DNA from: Rusavskia elegans
Lineage: Eukaryota; Ascomycota; Lecanoromycetes; Teloschistales; Teloschistaceae
NCBI GenBank assembly: GCA_011316305.1
Contig: SAUG01000096.1
Span: forward strand, 124,001-188,000
Length of the DNA stretch: 64,000 nt
Direction: 5' to 3'
The notes below the pieces were generated by a model. The model searched no databases and had not been told where the DNA came from. It saw only the letters and a program-made list of their open reading frames with translations. The position numbers and the translations under genes are program-made. Positions within the stretch are counted from its first letter, which is position 1, and the number at the start of each line of letters is the position of its first letter. Shown here one piece after another: positions 9,191 to 19,405 of this stretch.

Positions 9191-9390
9191 ATGCTTTCCC
9201 TCGCTGAACCTCAAGTTCTGAAACCACGCATGCAACCCCTCAAACAATAGCCGTTGGCTGAAAAGCCGAAAGATGCCTCCTCGCTTTTGAATTCGGTGCC
9301 CTTGGCATTTCCTGTCTATCGATCTGCCGCGCAATCCTGGTATCGGTTGCCATCCATGTGGCCTCTATTGTCTGAGCAGATCGTTTCGAC

Positions 9391-10716
9391 TCAGTAGAAC
9401 TCCCGCGCCGCGAACCTCATCTCGAGGTGTCCGATGTCGAACACGGCGACGACATTTCTCAAGAATACGTCCCCCAACACTCCCTGCTGGCTGTAGGTGG
9501 CGGTAACGCCAGAGAAACAGCTACCATCGGTAGCCTTGACGACAAGGTCCACGGGGTTGATGTGGAAGGCCTGGCCTGCAATCTTGACAGCGAGGTCCGG
9601 CGCCTTGGCTCCGCAATCCACGTCGTATTGTCCTTTACGGTAGTTGTGTTCAGCTCGTGGGACAAACAGGTCGTTGATTGTGTCTGCTGCTTCCTCTGGG
9701 AGGTAGATGATAGTCGAGCCGGTATCGACATGCATGTTGTACGGAGCGTCATCGCTAGGTCGATTGGAGCCAACCGGTATATCGACTGACGTATTGCCAG
9801 TACGAGATACCAAGCCATCCACAATAATGGAGTAAAACTTATACTGTGGAGCGTCGATTGTGGTGCCATTGACTCCACTTCCTGGGCGCCTCGTGGCTGT
9901 CATCTTGAGGGGAGTGCATGCAAACACATTGGAGTGATCGACAGGAGGAAGTCCTCCGAGTGCCAGAAGGCCACCCGTCTCCTCGCCACGTCGATTGATG
10001 GCAATCGAGAACACGGGTGCCACCAGCCCTTGCGTATACATGCTCGTGAACAGAGGACTGTATGGCACGGCATCTGATTCCGTGTCAACCTTGGGATCGT
10101 TGCCTCGATAGGCACTCGTGAGGTTTGGGAAAGCAAGGCCGATCAAACCACTTGAAGAGTTATCGCCGTTCCAGTAGGCATGGTTGACGATCCCGACTTC
10201 CTGGTTCTTCACTGTGATGCCTGCTAAAGTCACGGTCTCCGTACCGACGATGCCAGTCACCTCTTCCCCATCTTCATAGCCTATCTTGAAGTTTTGGCCT
10301 TGGATTTGCTTGAAAGTCGGTGAAGAGGTTGTTGTGACAGGGGGACCGAAACCGCATTGAGCTTCTGGCACGATTTCGGATGACCGGACGCACTGGAATC
10401 CGCTCCCGATGGCCCATGTATCGGCGCTCCCGGTGTCGACAATGGCTTCGATGCTCCTCGTGCCAAAGGTGATGTTGGCGGTGTACAAGATCTCACCAAG
10501 GCCTTTGATTATGGCAGAGCCAACAGTTGCATTGACAGAACCATGCGGCTGCAGAACATCGAGGTATCGAGAGCGTTGCGAAGGAATCGAAGATTTACGG
10601 CTCAACGAGAGGACATGTGGTTGACGACGTTGTGGCCGTGTTTTCGACTCGAGGGGAGCACCTGGAATCGTCGGTATTATGACGGTGATGATGGTAAGTA
10701 GACGTGAGAAATGCAT
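9391..10716 (-). CDS. Secreted pepsin-type aspartic protease (A1 family)
   Basis: Single exon, 441 residues. A signal peptide at about 1-20 (MHFSRLLTIITVIIPTIPGA) is followed by a basic propeptide with RPQRRQP. The mature two-lobed enzyme has both catalytic motifs: VDTGSADTW with Asp94 and VDTGSTIIYLP with Asp331. The flap region around IGYEDGEEVTG carries Tyr147, and a GLIGLAFP strand lies at about 190-197. The C-terminus (FDIGHLEMRFAAREFY) is soluble; no GPI-type hydrophobic tail is seen, so export to the medium is likelier than yapsin-like anchoring. Several Asn-x-Ser/Thr sites are present. The codons for SRYLDV at 10555-10571 contain the dispersed 17-mer described separately. Confidence 0.9.
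   Translation of the reverse strand: MHFSRLLTIITVIIPTIPGAPLESKTRPQRRQPHVLSLSRKSSIPSQRSRYLDVLQPHGSVNATVGSAIIKGLGEILYTANITFGTRSIEAIVDTGSADTWAIGSGFQCVRSSEIVPEAQCGFGPPVTTTSSPTFKQIQGQNFKIGYEDGEEVTGIVGTETVTLAGITVKNQEVGIVNHAYWNGDNSSSGLIGLAFPNLTSAYRGNDPKVDTESDAVPYSPLFTSMYTQGLVAPVFSIAINRRGEETGGLLALGGLPPVDHSNVFACTPLKMTATRRPGSGVNGTTIDAPQYKFYSIIVDGLVSRTGNTSVDIPVGSNRPSDDAPYNMHVDTGSTIIYLPEEAADTINDLFVPRAEHNYRKGQYDVDCGAKAPDLAVKIAGQAFHINPVDLVVKATDGSCFSGVTATYSQQGVLGDVFLRNVVAVFDIGHLEMRFAAREFY
10555..10571 (+). repeat. Dispersed motif AACATCGAGGTATCGAG, copy in coding sequence
   Basis: This 17-mer is identical to the minus strand at 44867-44883. Here it lies within the protease gene. Confidence 0.6.
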
Positions 10717-11135
10717 AGTGACAAATAGCTGCTTGCAATAATGCTGTGGTAGTGGTGGAGAAGAAGAAAGCAGGAGATTTCAAAACTTAAAGTATAGCAA
10801 CAGTCGTAGTAAAGGGAGTTGAGGTGTCGCGCAGCAAATATAATGGAAGGAACGATTGTGATGGACTCATTCACTGGACCTTCCGTCAATGAAACTCCAC
10901 TTTACGTGGTCCTGTGGCTGCAAATACCCTTGGCAGAAGTCGTACCATGGGTGCAACGATGGGTAACGACGGCAATCGATGTCTCGACGTAGACAATCGA
11001 CATATCGATTGCTCTCCCACATGAAACAAAAGATATTTCCCGGCCCTTGCGTTGGACATTAGCCCCTGGCCCTGCGTCTAAGAGTGCTGCAAGGGACCGA
11101 AATACACATGTATTACGAATGTCCGACACAATACT
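10717..11135. other. Protease promoter region / GT69 3' flank
   Basis: Lies upstream of the minus-strand protease and downstream of the minus-strand GT69 gene. AT-rich TATA-like sequences occur near 10790 and 10840 on the minus strand. No other gene is seen. Confidence 0.4.
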
Positions 11136-12396
11136 TTACACATGCGCCCATCCGTTCGTGACCAGGACCTGCATCTCATTGATCAGACACATGCTTTCTC
11201 TCTGTGATACTTCTCCTAGCCCTTTTCTTGTCCATCTCCGCAACCTACCTCTGATCTTCCAGCTCTTAAGAATTGTAGGTGTGACCCATCTCCAAAACCG
11301 GTTCTTCCACAAGCCTAGGACGCTGTCCGCGAACGGTGGCCAGGCGTTACCTCGATGGACGTTCTCATAAGCTTCAGCATTGTAGCCAACTCGAACACTA
11401 GGGTTGAGCCATACCCCACGCTCCAGAGTCAGCGGATTGTCGGCATGGACGAGACAGCATTCGGAACCTTCAAGATGATATCGAGCAAGCGAATCGGGAA
11501 TGCCACGGAATCGAAGGGCTGGAGTATGGTAGAACGGGGCAGCGTCAAACGCAATAATGCCGTTCCAACAGCTCTGTACAGGTACGGGCTGGCCCGAGAT
11601 CAAGGCATTGCGGGAGGCCGAAGACCTAAAGAACGGGTAGGTAGACGTTACTGCTTCATCGCCATTGGAGTCTCGTAGCGCAAATGTGTCGTAATAGTGC
11701 GGTGGTTTTGAGAAATCTAGAGAGCAGGCCGCAGCGTAATTGCCGTCTCTTGTGCTGAGCAAAGTTACAATATCCTGAGTCTAGTCCGATCGTTAGCGAA
11801 TTGACGAAAGAATTCCGAACAATGCAAGAGCGTACATCAAAGACTACGTCATTGAGGAATAGGAGCTTGTCGAATTTGATTCCCTTATCTGCCAGCTCCA
11901 CCAAAGGCTCTAGAGATCGATTGCGCAGCCGGGACAGATACGGAATACGACGAAGCTCCTTCTTGCCTCTTGCTGTATCAATCCAGCCACTGTTCCCCGG
12001 CGTGCCACCAATTTCGTCCGCATGGGTCGTCTCGTCCAAGATAATGGTCCTGTCTATTCCCCGTTTTCCCAATTCCCCATCCAGCAGCCTCAAGGCTCCT
12101 TTCGAGTCATCCCAACTCCCACTTTCGAGTATCGAAACATAGACGTTTTCTGGCCCAAAGTGTTCAACTAATTGCAACACGGCATGATTCCAGTGAGAGC
12201 GTAGAATGGCTTCATTGTTCCAATGGATGCTGGCGATGAAGATTCTTACTTTCCCTGTGTCATTGGAAGCGGACGAGACGCGATGACGAGCAGCGGAGAG
12301 CGAGAAGAGATCAATGAGGAGAGCAATGGCCAGGCACAGGGTTGTAGCTCTGAAGAATCGTGTGCGGGAGGACCGTCGGAAGGAGAGCCGCAGCAT
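11136..12396 (-). CDS. GT69 alpha-1,3-mannosyltransferase-like protein (CMT1/CAP59 family), copy A
   Basis: Exons 12396-11836 and 11774-11136 are joined across a 61-nt phase-0 intron (GTACGC donor, GCTAACGA branch, ACTCAG acceptor), giving 399 residues. A basic N-terminus and one membrane anchor at about 17-35 indicate a Golgi type II protein. Family landmarks in order: IFIASIHWNNEAILRSHW, VSILESGSWDDSK, ELRRIPYLSRLRN, the Asp-containing FLNDVVFD, YAAACSLDF, PVQSCWNGIIAFDAAPF, LRFRGIPDSLA, SECCLVHADNPL and NPSVRVGYN. Known family: CMT1/CAP59 proteins transfer mannose in fungal glycan or capsule synthesis. The substrate here is unknown. It is head-to-head with copy B. The intron falls at the same codon position as the first intron of copy B. 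Confidence 0.88.
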
Positions 12397-12900
12397 GTCA
12401 ATGTGGAGTCATTGCAGGAAGGACAAGAACATCGACAAGCAGAGCAGTCGCTGTTGAAATGTTCAGCTGCTCGGCCGGTTTCGTTGTGTTAACAATCAGA
12501 GACGAGTACACAAGTCGGTGCTTCGAAATGGTTTGTCGTTCTAACGATCACTTAGATGCCATTAGCCGCTTGGCATACGCAATGGTTATTAAGACCCTCG
12601 AGAACCTCGGAACGAGGGAAGCCATATTGGACTTCATGGCATGGATCAATTTGGTCTTTCGTTACTGTTCCTGGACCCTTACAACACGGTGAGGCTGAAA
12701 AACCCGAAGACTTGTGCAGCCAATCCATACCTGAACTGGAGCCCATATCCCGTTCATCCCGAAGGCTGAGCGCTTCCGACAGAGGGTCCGTGTCGCCAGC
12801 CAGCATGACGCTTACAGCCCTATATAAATCATACAGGAAGCCGGATCTTTGGATGGAAGCACCATCAATGTATACCAGGTGATGTCTCGAAGAGCCAGGC
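12397..12900. promoter_or_regulatory. Shared promoter region of the GT69 pair
   Basis: 504 nt between the two divergent ATGs. A TATA-like CTATATAAATC at about 12818-12828 faces copy B, about 75 nt before its ATG. No separate gene is supported in between; open frames there lie antisense or in the leaders. Confidence 0.45.
12818..12828 (+). promoter_or_regulatory. TATA box of GT69 copy B
   Basis: TATATAAAT lies about 75 nt upstream of the ATG at 12901 in the plus orientation. Confidence 0.5.
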
Positions 12901-14304
12901 ATGGCCTTTGCTCTGCGTCGCAGGTTCAGAGTCACTCGTTATCTTCTTCTCGCAGTAGCTATCTACCTCTCGCTTGATCTCCTTTTCCGAGCTCAATGGA
13001 CGTATCCCAATCTCCGAACGACAGCGAGTGCCAAAGACCTCAAGGAGTTACGGAGCGTCTACATCGCAAGTACGCAATGGAATTCTGGCAATCTTCTCCA
13101 AAACCACTGGATCCCCAACCTCCTGCAAGTTGTCAAAGAGTTGAAAGCAGCAAACATAGAAATCTTCGTCTCTATCTACGAAAACGGTAGCTGGGATTCG
13201 ACCAAATCGACTCTTGATCAGTTGCGTCAAACCTTGGAAAGTCTAGGCGTTGCAAATCGCATCACACTCGATGACAAATCGCATGAGTACATTATTGCTC
13301 ATAATGAATCGAGTTCCGGATGGCTACGCACGGCTTACGGTACTGAAATGCGTCGAATACCCTATCTTGCCAACGTCAGAAATGAAGCGCTGAAACCGCT
13401 GCATGAGATGACCACAGCCGGAGAGAGGTTCGACAAATTGATTTTTATCAATGATGTGATTTTCTCGGTAATATCTCCTGTCCTTGAGACCAATTTTTTG
13501 GTTCGCCCATTGATACGGACTACTGCAGCCTCAGGATATCTGGACATTGCTCAACACACACGAGGGTAAATATGCAGCAGCCTGCGCACTCGACTTCTTG
13601 AATCCTCCTTGGAACCACGTCGATGCAAAAGTAAGAGGCCATCATCCACCAGGACTGTATGACGATTTTGCCACGAGGGACTCGGATGGCGCCTTTCTCG
13701 GGTCACACCTGTACCCTTATTTCAGCTCCGCGTTGTCAAGGAGAGCACTTATATCTGGTCACGATGTGCCCGTGCAGAGTTGCTGGAACGGAATAGGTAG
13801 ACTACCCATAATCAGCGGAAGATGGTACGGAAGCTGATGAAAATTCTAGTCGCGTTTGACGCCTCGCCTTTTCAGAGGCCATCAAACCCACTGAGATTTC
13901 GCGGTATCCCGGACTCTTTGGCTCAATATCATGTTGAAGCTTCCGAATGCTGCCTCATCCATTATGATAACCCGCTTTCGGCGGAGAAGGGCGTTTACAT
14001 CAACCCGGCAGTGCGTGTAGCATACTCGGCACCAGCATATACGGCGGTCTCATCTACCGGCAATGACGCCGCAGTGAAGGGCGGCGATTGGCCCACCAGA
14101 AACGAGCTCTTCTGGGGTCATTGGAGGAGCAGGTGGGAATGGTGGGCTCGGTGGCCGGCGTCTGCAATCAAGGTGTGGTGGAGGATAAAAAGATGGAGGG
14201 GTCGTTACTCGGATATTGACGAACCGGGTCTATCTTGTGCTAGTGATCTGGCCATGGTACTTAGATCGAATGGATGGGCGATGCGAGGAGGGCGATTTGA
14301 GTAG
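12901..14304 (+). CDS. GT69 alpha-1,3-mannosyltransferase-like protein (CMT1/CAP59 family), copy B
   Basis: Three exons, 12901-13467, 13535-13796 and 13850-14304, give 427 residues. Both introns have consensus ends (GTAATA..CTCAG, 67 nt; GTAGAC..TCTAG, 53 nt). An N-terminal anchor at about 13-30 marks a Golgi type II protein. The landmarks follow copy A: VYIASTQWNSGNLLQNHW, VSIYENGSWDSTK, MRRIPYLANVRN, FINDVIFS, YAAACALDF, PVQSCWNGIVAFDASPF, LRFRGIPDSLA, SECCLIHYDNPL and NPAVRVAYS. Its first intron matches the only intron of copy A in position and phase. The second, within CWNGI|VAFD, is absent from copy A. A divergent duplication with later intron loss or gain is inferred. Both probably act in wall or surface glycan synthesis. 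Confidence 0.88.
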
Positions 14305-14700
14305 ATAAATGGGCAACAGGATGATTGAACCATCACACTTCGGGACGTTTGTTTGTGCTTGCGGATCACGATGCGCGGTAAGTTCATCACTCCATGATTA
14401 CGCAAGCTTGCTGACGAGCTTAGACCCCAATCACTATGTGTGCTGAGTAATGCTTTTTGACCTCGATTGCTTGGAGGTCTGTCGGGACGACGAGGTGCCG
14501 CCGGCCGCCAGAAGACGCATTTGCGATCCCCTTCGCAGTCAGTAGGGCCGGCTATACAATGTCCCCATCGAATATCGTCGTCGCGTCGGTATCAGTTACC
14601 CGAGGTAGGTCCAACCGCACAGGAACCCAAGGCGGATTCTTTGAGATCCCTATCTAGCTACCTCTTCAGCGACATCGTTCTCACATCCTTGATATCCGAA
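14305..14700. other. Intergenic, promoter of the secreted protein at 14701
   Basis: No separate gene. The frame of the next gene is open upstream from 14467, but the signal peptide begins at the Met at 14701. Confidence 0.4.
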
Positions 14701-16011
14701 ATGAGGAGCCGAACCTTCATTGCAGTACTCTTGACACTTTCATATTCCGCTTCTGCAATCGAAACTCCGCCCAATCCTCCGATTTTCCAGGATGACCTCT
14801 ATGAAGACCTCCGGGCATTAAATCTGACAGCTGGACCAGGAGAAACGACTTGCTCCAAAGTTATGTATGGTCGCAACCTAAAGCCAGCCAGCTGTAAGAA
14901 CGCCTGGGATAAAATTGAGCGCTCTCCGGTGCGCAAAAGGTATGGGGTGCGCAAGATTCCTGACAAAGAATCCTTCGATTACCTGCTGCCAGAACGTTAC
15001 CTCAGCGATGACGGGCTATGCGCTATCGATATCTCGATCCCGCAGTCACAGATCGCAGCTGGACGAAAATGGGATGTTACAACGGGGCTCCAGATATCAG
15101 ATTCAGCGTCGGCAATTCTGCAACAATGTGTGGTTTACGGCGAGGGGGGAGTTGTGGGCCGGTTCTGTAAGTTGCTAGATCCCACTCCGAGAATCATCCC
15201 TCAAGTTGAAGTATCAGTCGTTGGGAAATATTCACGCCTTTCAGAATATTGTTCTGATTCGTCTTAAAGCAACTCGCGATGCGCTCACAATAACCGTCCG
15301 CGAATACGAGCCGAGTGTTGACTGCGACCCGTGGGCGCACCAAGTCCCCGACTATCATTCCTGTGACCTGGCTCTGCAGACTCTACCTACAAGTCGATAC
15401 GTGGGAACATTTGTCACTAGCGACTATACGGGTCCTACCAGGAGTGTCATAACGCTCCCGAGAGAGTATGCTGACTTTAGTGGTAAATGTAAGTTGGCTG
15501 CTAGGATTTTGGCCCCCTTTAATGCCCACATACATTATTGCCATTCGAAGTGGTCAGATGCTCACTGACGCCTCTAGACGCCGGAGCTTGCCATATAGTG
15601 TACACGATGTCACCAAGTCCTACGGCAACAACCATGATATATCGGGATGCCTGGGTAAGTCCGAACCCCTCTATCATCAATTCGAAGATGGACTTCCATA
15701 CTGCCATGGTTCTCTTTCTTTTATACACGAAAGAGCACTCTCTTCTATACAAGAACAGAGCACTAACGAAACAGCAGGAGGCTGCCGTGGGCATAAATAC
15801 AATGTGCGTGCAGCATGGCATGCTCGGCACAGTCCGTGATCTAGGTAAGAAAGGTCCCATCCAATCCTATACCCCTCTGCCCCTCCCCGCCCCCTTTTTC
15901 ATTATCTTGACCTTCATCGTCCCTGAGAAAATCACATCATACTGACTCCCCATCAAACTCGCAGGAACAGACTTGACGATCCAAGTCTCAATCTTACCGG
16001 AATTCCGTTGA
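14701..16011 (+). CDS. Secreted protein of an uncharacterised ascomycete family, five exons
   Basis: Proposed exons are 14701-15166, 15270-15488, 15578-15654, 15778-15844 and 15965-16011, about 291 residues. The last three introns have clean GTAAGT/GTAAGA donors and TAG/CAG acceptors. The first acceptor (AAAG at 15269) was chosen because it restores the frame; a CAG at 15244 looks better but gives a stop. A signal peptide covers about 1-19 (MRSRTFIAVLLTLSYSASA). The mature part has C-x-KVMYGRNLKPASCKNAW, then LPERYLSDDGLCAIDI, a middle segment ITVREYEPSVDC, LPREYADFSGKC, and a C-terminal GINTMCVQHGMLGT plus LTIQVSIL. The Cys are probably disulfide-bonded. Such proteins recur in Dothideomycete and related genomes without known function. 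The gene at 2158-2556 shares its first module. Confidence 0.6.
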
Positions 16012-16672
16012 AATAAAAAAAAGGGGGCAAGGGCAAGATAACGATCAACATCAAGGTTGAGAAGCACAAGATCAGGGATTCTCTCCTCGAAAACCGTTCT
16101 GCTCCTAGCGGAAAGCGACGACGGAATATATTTCGACCAATCCCAAATGAAACGACGCTGCTGTGTCTAAGGGATGATAATCAAGAGAGAGAGATACACG
16201 CTAAGATTGAAGGGCTTTATAGGGTGAAAGGTGCATCTGGCTGAAACACATCTTGAGCCAATGTCAATTTATGATTGTATGTCAAAGGGTGCTCTTTGGA
16301 ACAATCCCTGGCCAGCAAGCCAAACACGCGGGGTATCTTTCTGCACTGGCAGAAAGACTCCAATTTACATCCGGATCGCCCTGCAATTGTGGTCGCCGTA
16401 CAGAATTTCCAAATAAGAGAGGTAGCGACAGGGGCTTCCAGTTGAATGAAACACCATAAGATCCATTTGAGTTCCTACTGTCCCATGAAAATATCCAATT
16501 GGATGAGACGCCATCATTCACTGGTACATGAACCTCCCGTCACAACGCCCCTGGACACGCCATGATGCAGCCATGTGTACCCCATCCAGATGCCAAAGAT
16601 ATCTCCCAGTGGTTCCATGAATCGTAGAAGTCGTCATAAAATAAGCCCCCAAGCTTATCGTACATTCTAAGA
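16012..16672. other. Convergent intergenic region
   Basis: Lies between the 3' ends of the secreted-protein gene and the MFS gene. Short open frames at 16231-16521 lack any family features. Confidence 0.5.
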
Positions 16673-18640
16673 CTATCTGACGTCGTCATCACCGCCTTGG
16701 TCTGCGTCGGATGGTTTGGCTGATCCTTCATCTTCCCAGTGTACTGCAGAACAGGTGTTAGTGATATCTTCCTTAGAGTACTAGCGGGGATGGAAAAAAA
16801 GGGGGAGGGGGTGGAGATGCAGAAAGATGGAACTTACCATGTGGCCTGACAAACCAGCTCAAAACAAACGCAATGAAGAACGTACCCGACAAGCACACAA
16901 ACACCGTTTGAGTGAACTTGCCCACCGTAGCGCTGTAGATGCTGTTGAAGATCAAAGGCCCAACGACTCTGGCCAGAGCATGCAACAAGCCCACTGCGCC
17001 GAGGACTGCACCCGTCTGCTCCGGCGGAACATGCTTGGTCAACGCACTTTGCAACGTGGGGCTTCCCATCCCCCCAATCGAGGCCAAGGCGCCGGAGACG
17101 ACGAAAAGATTCGCCGTCCGCACGGAAGCATATCCGATATAGCCCAGCATGTCGAAGAAAATGGCGGTTCGAATGATGTACAGATCCAAATTATCACTAC
17201 CGCTTCTGCCTATCGTGGTGCTATCGCGAGGTCCACGGATCAAGCGCGATATGGCGGGGAAGAATACCATGAGGTTCGTAACGCGGCAGACGTTGACGAC
17301 GGAGACGAATATGCTTGTTTCGAATGTGTCCCAGCCGAACTTGAACTCGGAGTAGATAAGTACGACCGTCATACTGCCCATGGCGACACCAAACACGATT
17401 GTGTCGACTGCTGCTATCATGACAAGGTTCCTCCTGACGGCATTATTGTTGCCTGAGCCGGATGGCCACAGCACCTTCAGTGGAGCGAGGAAGTTGTAGT
17501 TGCGGAGCATGGTTTGGATGTGTGACCACCAGGTCATCGAGAAGCCCTCCGCATCGCCTATGAAATCCGCCTTGTCCCGAGCAGCCTTCTGACGCTCCTC
17601 ATTCAAAGATTCTGGCACCACCAGGAGGACGAAAAGGGAGAAGAACGTGTGAGCCGCGACGGCCAAGTAGAAGACGGAGACAATGGTGCCAGTCCATTTG
17701 ACGATGTAGCCGGCAATCAATGGACCCAACGCAATACCGGTGAAGAGAACGCCGTGGAAGTAGCCAAACGAGACATTTCGTCTTGCTGGAGGGGTACAGT
17801 CTGAGACATAAGCATTGGTAAGAGCCATGGAGGCGACGAAAGAACCGCTAAGACCGTCAAAGACGAAGCCGAGAAAGAGCCAATTGACGGAGAAGGTTTC
17901 GGGCATTCTTGCGGCAAGGACAGTAATGACCTCTGTGACCAGCATTCCGGAGGAGACCAATGCGATCATGCGTGTTCGCCCGTAGCGGTCCGAAATCGAG
18001 CCCAGCTTGGGGCTCGTAACGGCAGAGAGAAGACCAGTGATAACGTTGCCGTAGAGGGTAAACTGGGAGACCCGAGACTGCACGGCAGGTATCCGGCATT
18101 GAGGGTTGTCGGTGCCGAACATGACGGGCAAGATATGGTAACTGGGGTCTTTCAACTGCTGTTCGTCGAGATATTCGCGGCAGATGAGGGAGAGGATCAA
18201 ATTGACTTTGGGGACGATGACACCGCCAAAAGCCAGTGTGGCCAGCTGGAATGGCGGTAGAAGCCAGAAGATCTGGATCTTGTCAGTCCAGATTGTTTAC
18301 CGAGCAAGGCTTTATATGCGCTGACTGAAGGCTTTCTCCACCAAGGTCTGCCTTCAAAATCCCTAGCTCCAGACCAGTCGGGTGCACTTCTTCGACTGCC
18401 ATGGTCCGAAGAATCGTCGCTGGTATTCTCTTGGTCCTCAGGGTCCCTTTCAAGAAGGGGCGTACGTTCATAAGATGGCGGTGATTTTCGGTAAGTTGAG
18501 CCAACGACGGACTCATTCGTAGGTTTCTTGCTTCGGCTTTCGAGGCGGCTCTTTTGTAAGCGGGATCGAGCTCTTGCGTCAGCGCGGACTTGGGCATTGA
18601 CATCGGCCTCGAACACTTCGTCGGTATTTGTGGACGCCAT
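16673..18640 (-). CDS. MFS transporter (TetA-like fungal group)
   Basis: Exons 18640-18326, 18272-16838 and 16743-16673 give 606 residues. The first intron (53 nt) has an unusual GTCAGC donor, but it joins WWRKPS to IFWLLPPFQLATLAFGG and restores a complete first membrane helix. The second intron is 94 nt (GTAAGT, CTAAC-like branch, TGCAG). The N-terminal 115 residues are hydrophilic and basic with SYERTPLLERD, a dileucine-type sorting signal. About 12 membrane helices follow, with a typical motif A loop (GSISDRYGRTR) between helices 2 and 3. The C-terminal tail is acidic. It probably exports or imports a small solute at the vacuolar or plasma membrane; the substrate is unknown. Confidence 0.85.
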
Positions 18641-19405
18641 GACAGGAGAACGGGAGATAATCTGTAAAGCTGTGGATAGAAGAGGTGACACTGGGGGAGT
18701 GGGAGGCCACAGGCGGCCGCGGTCGTAAGGAAACGAGGTACTCAGGGAGGGTCGTGAAAGCAGAAGGGAGAAGAGGGTGATTGAAGATGGTAGCACATCA
18801 TGAACAGGATTTGAAGGTTGTCAAGAACACACAACGATTGGTGGTGCAAGTGGTTGCTGTCAGTAGGACGTCGTCATGAAGTCAGAGCTAGAACCGATAG
18901 TCCATAAAGATCCTCGCCAACGACGCCAAAATCTAACCCCTTGAACCCTTCGGCGTCGCATCTCGCCCTAAGCCCGATATCCTTCGTTGCATTAATCAGC
19001 CACGAGTAGTGGCAAACCGAGTCTCGTTCAATCGCACTTCCAGTAGTCGGTACCTCGATGTGGGATCTCGTCCTCACGATTGCTTGAATGCTATACTTTA
19101 CGGGCATACTCTCCACAGAGGCAGCATCGTGGTAGCCATATCGAACGGTACCCGGCTCATCGGGACTTGTTCGGTGGTTGCCGTTTGGCCCAGCTTATGG
19201 TTGCGTCTCGATATGACGAGCGAGGCATTTCAGTATATCATGAAACGGGATGAATGCTGTATTGATAGGAATAATTCATATGTACGGGCGTTAATTACTG
19301 TTGCAGAGACCCGTTGACCAGAGGCTGTTGAACCGTTGAACCAGAACCGTTGAACCCGAACCAACTGCCTCCGGAAAACCAGCTCAATCGCCATCCCACT
19401 CTACC
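18641..19405. other. MFS promoter region
   Basis: 765 nt upstream of the MFS ATG and downstream of the DUF3292 gene. It contains one copy of the dispersed motif at 19044-19060, 404 nt from the MFS start codon. No gene is supported here. Confidence 0.5.
19044..19082. repeat. Dispersed motif, MFS-upstream copy
   Basis: The plus strand reads AGTCGGTACCTCGATGT at 19044-19060. It continues with GGATCTCGT and, to 19082, ACGATTGC, sharing the extension with the copies near 24290 and 44870. The core on the minus strand is ACATCGAGGTACCGA. Confidence 0.55.

Noticed and set aside
15167..15244. First intron of the secreted protein at 14701 ending at the strong CAG at 15244
   Set aside because: That join creates an immediate stop (T plus AA); the AAAG at 15269 keeps the frame into the conserved ITVREYEP segment, although it is a weaker acceptor.
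16827..17456. 209-codon plus-strand ORF
   Set aside because: Antisense to MFS transmembrane exons; no independent evidence.
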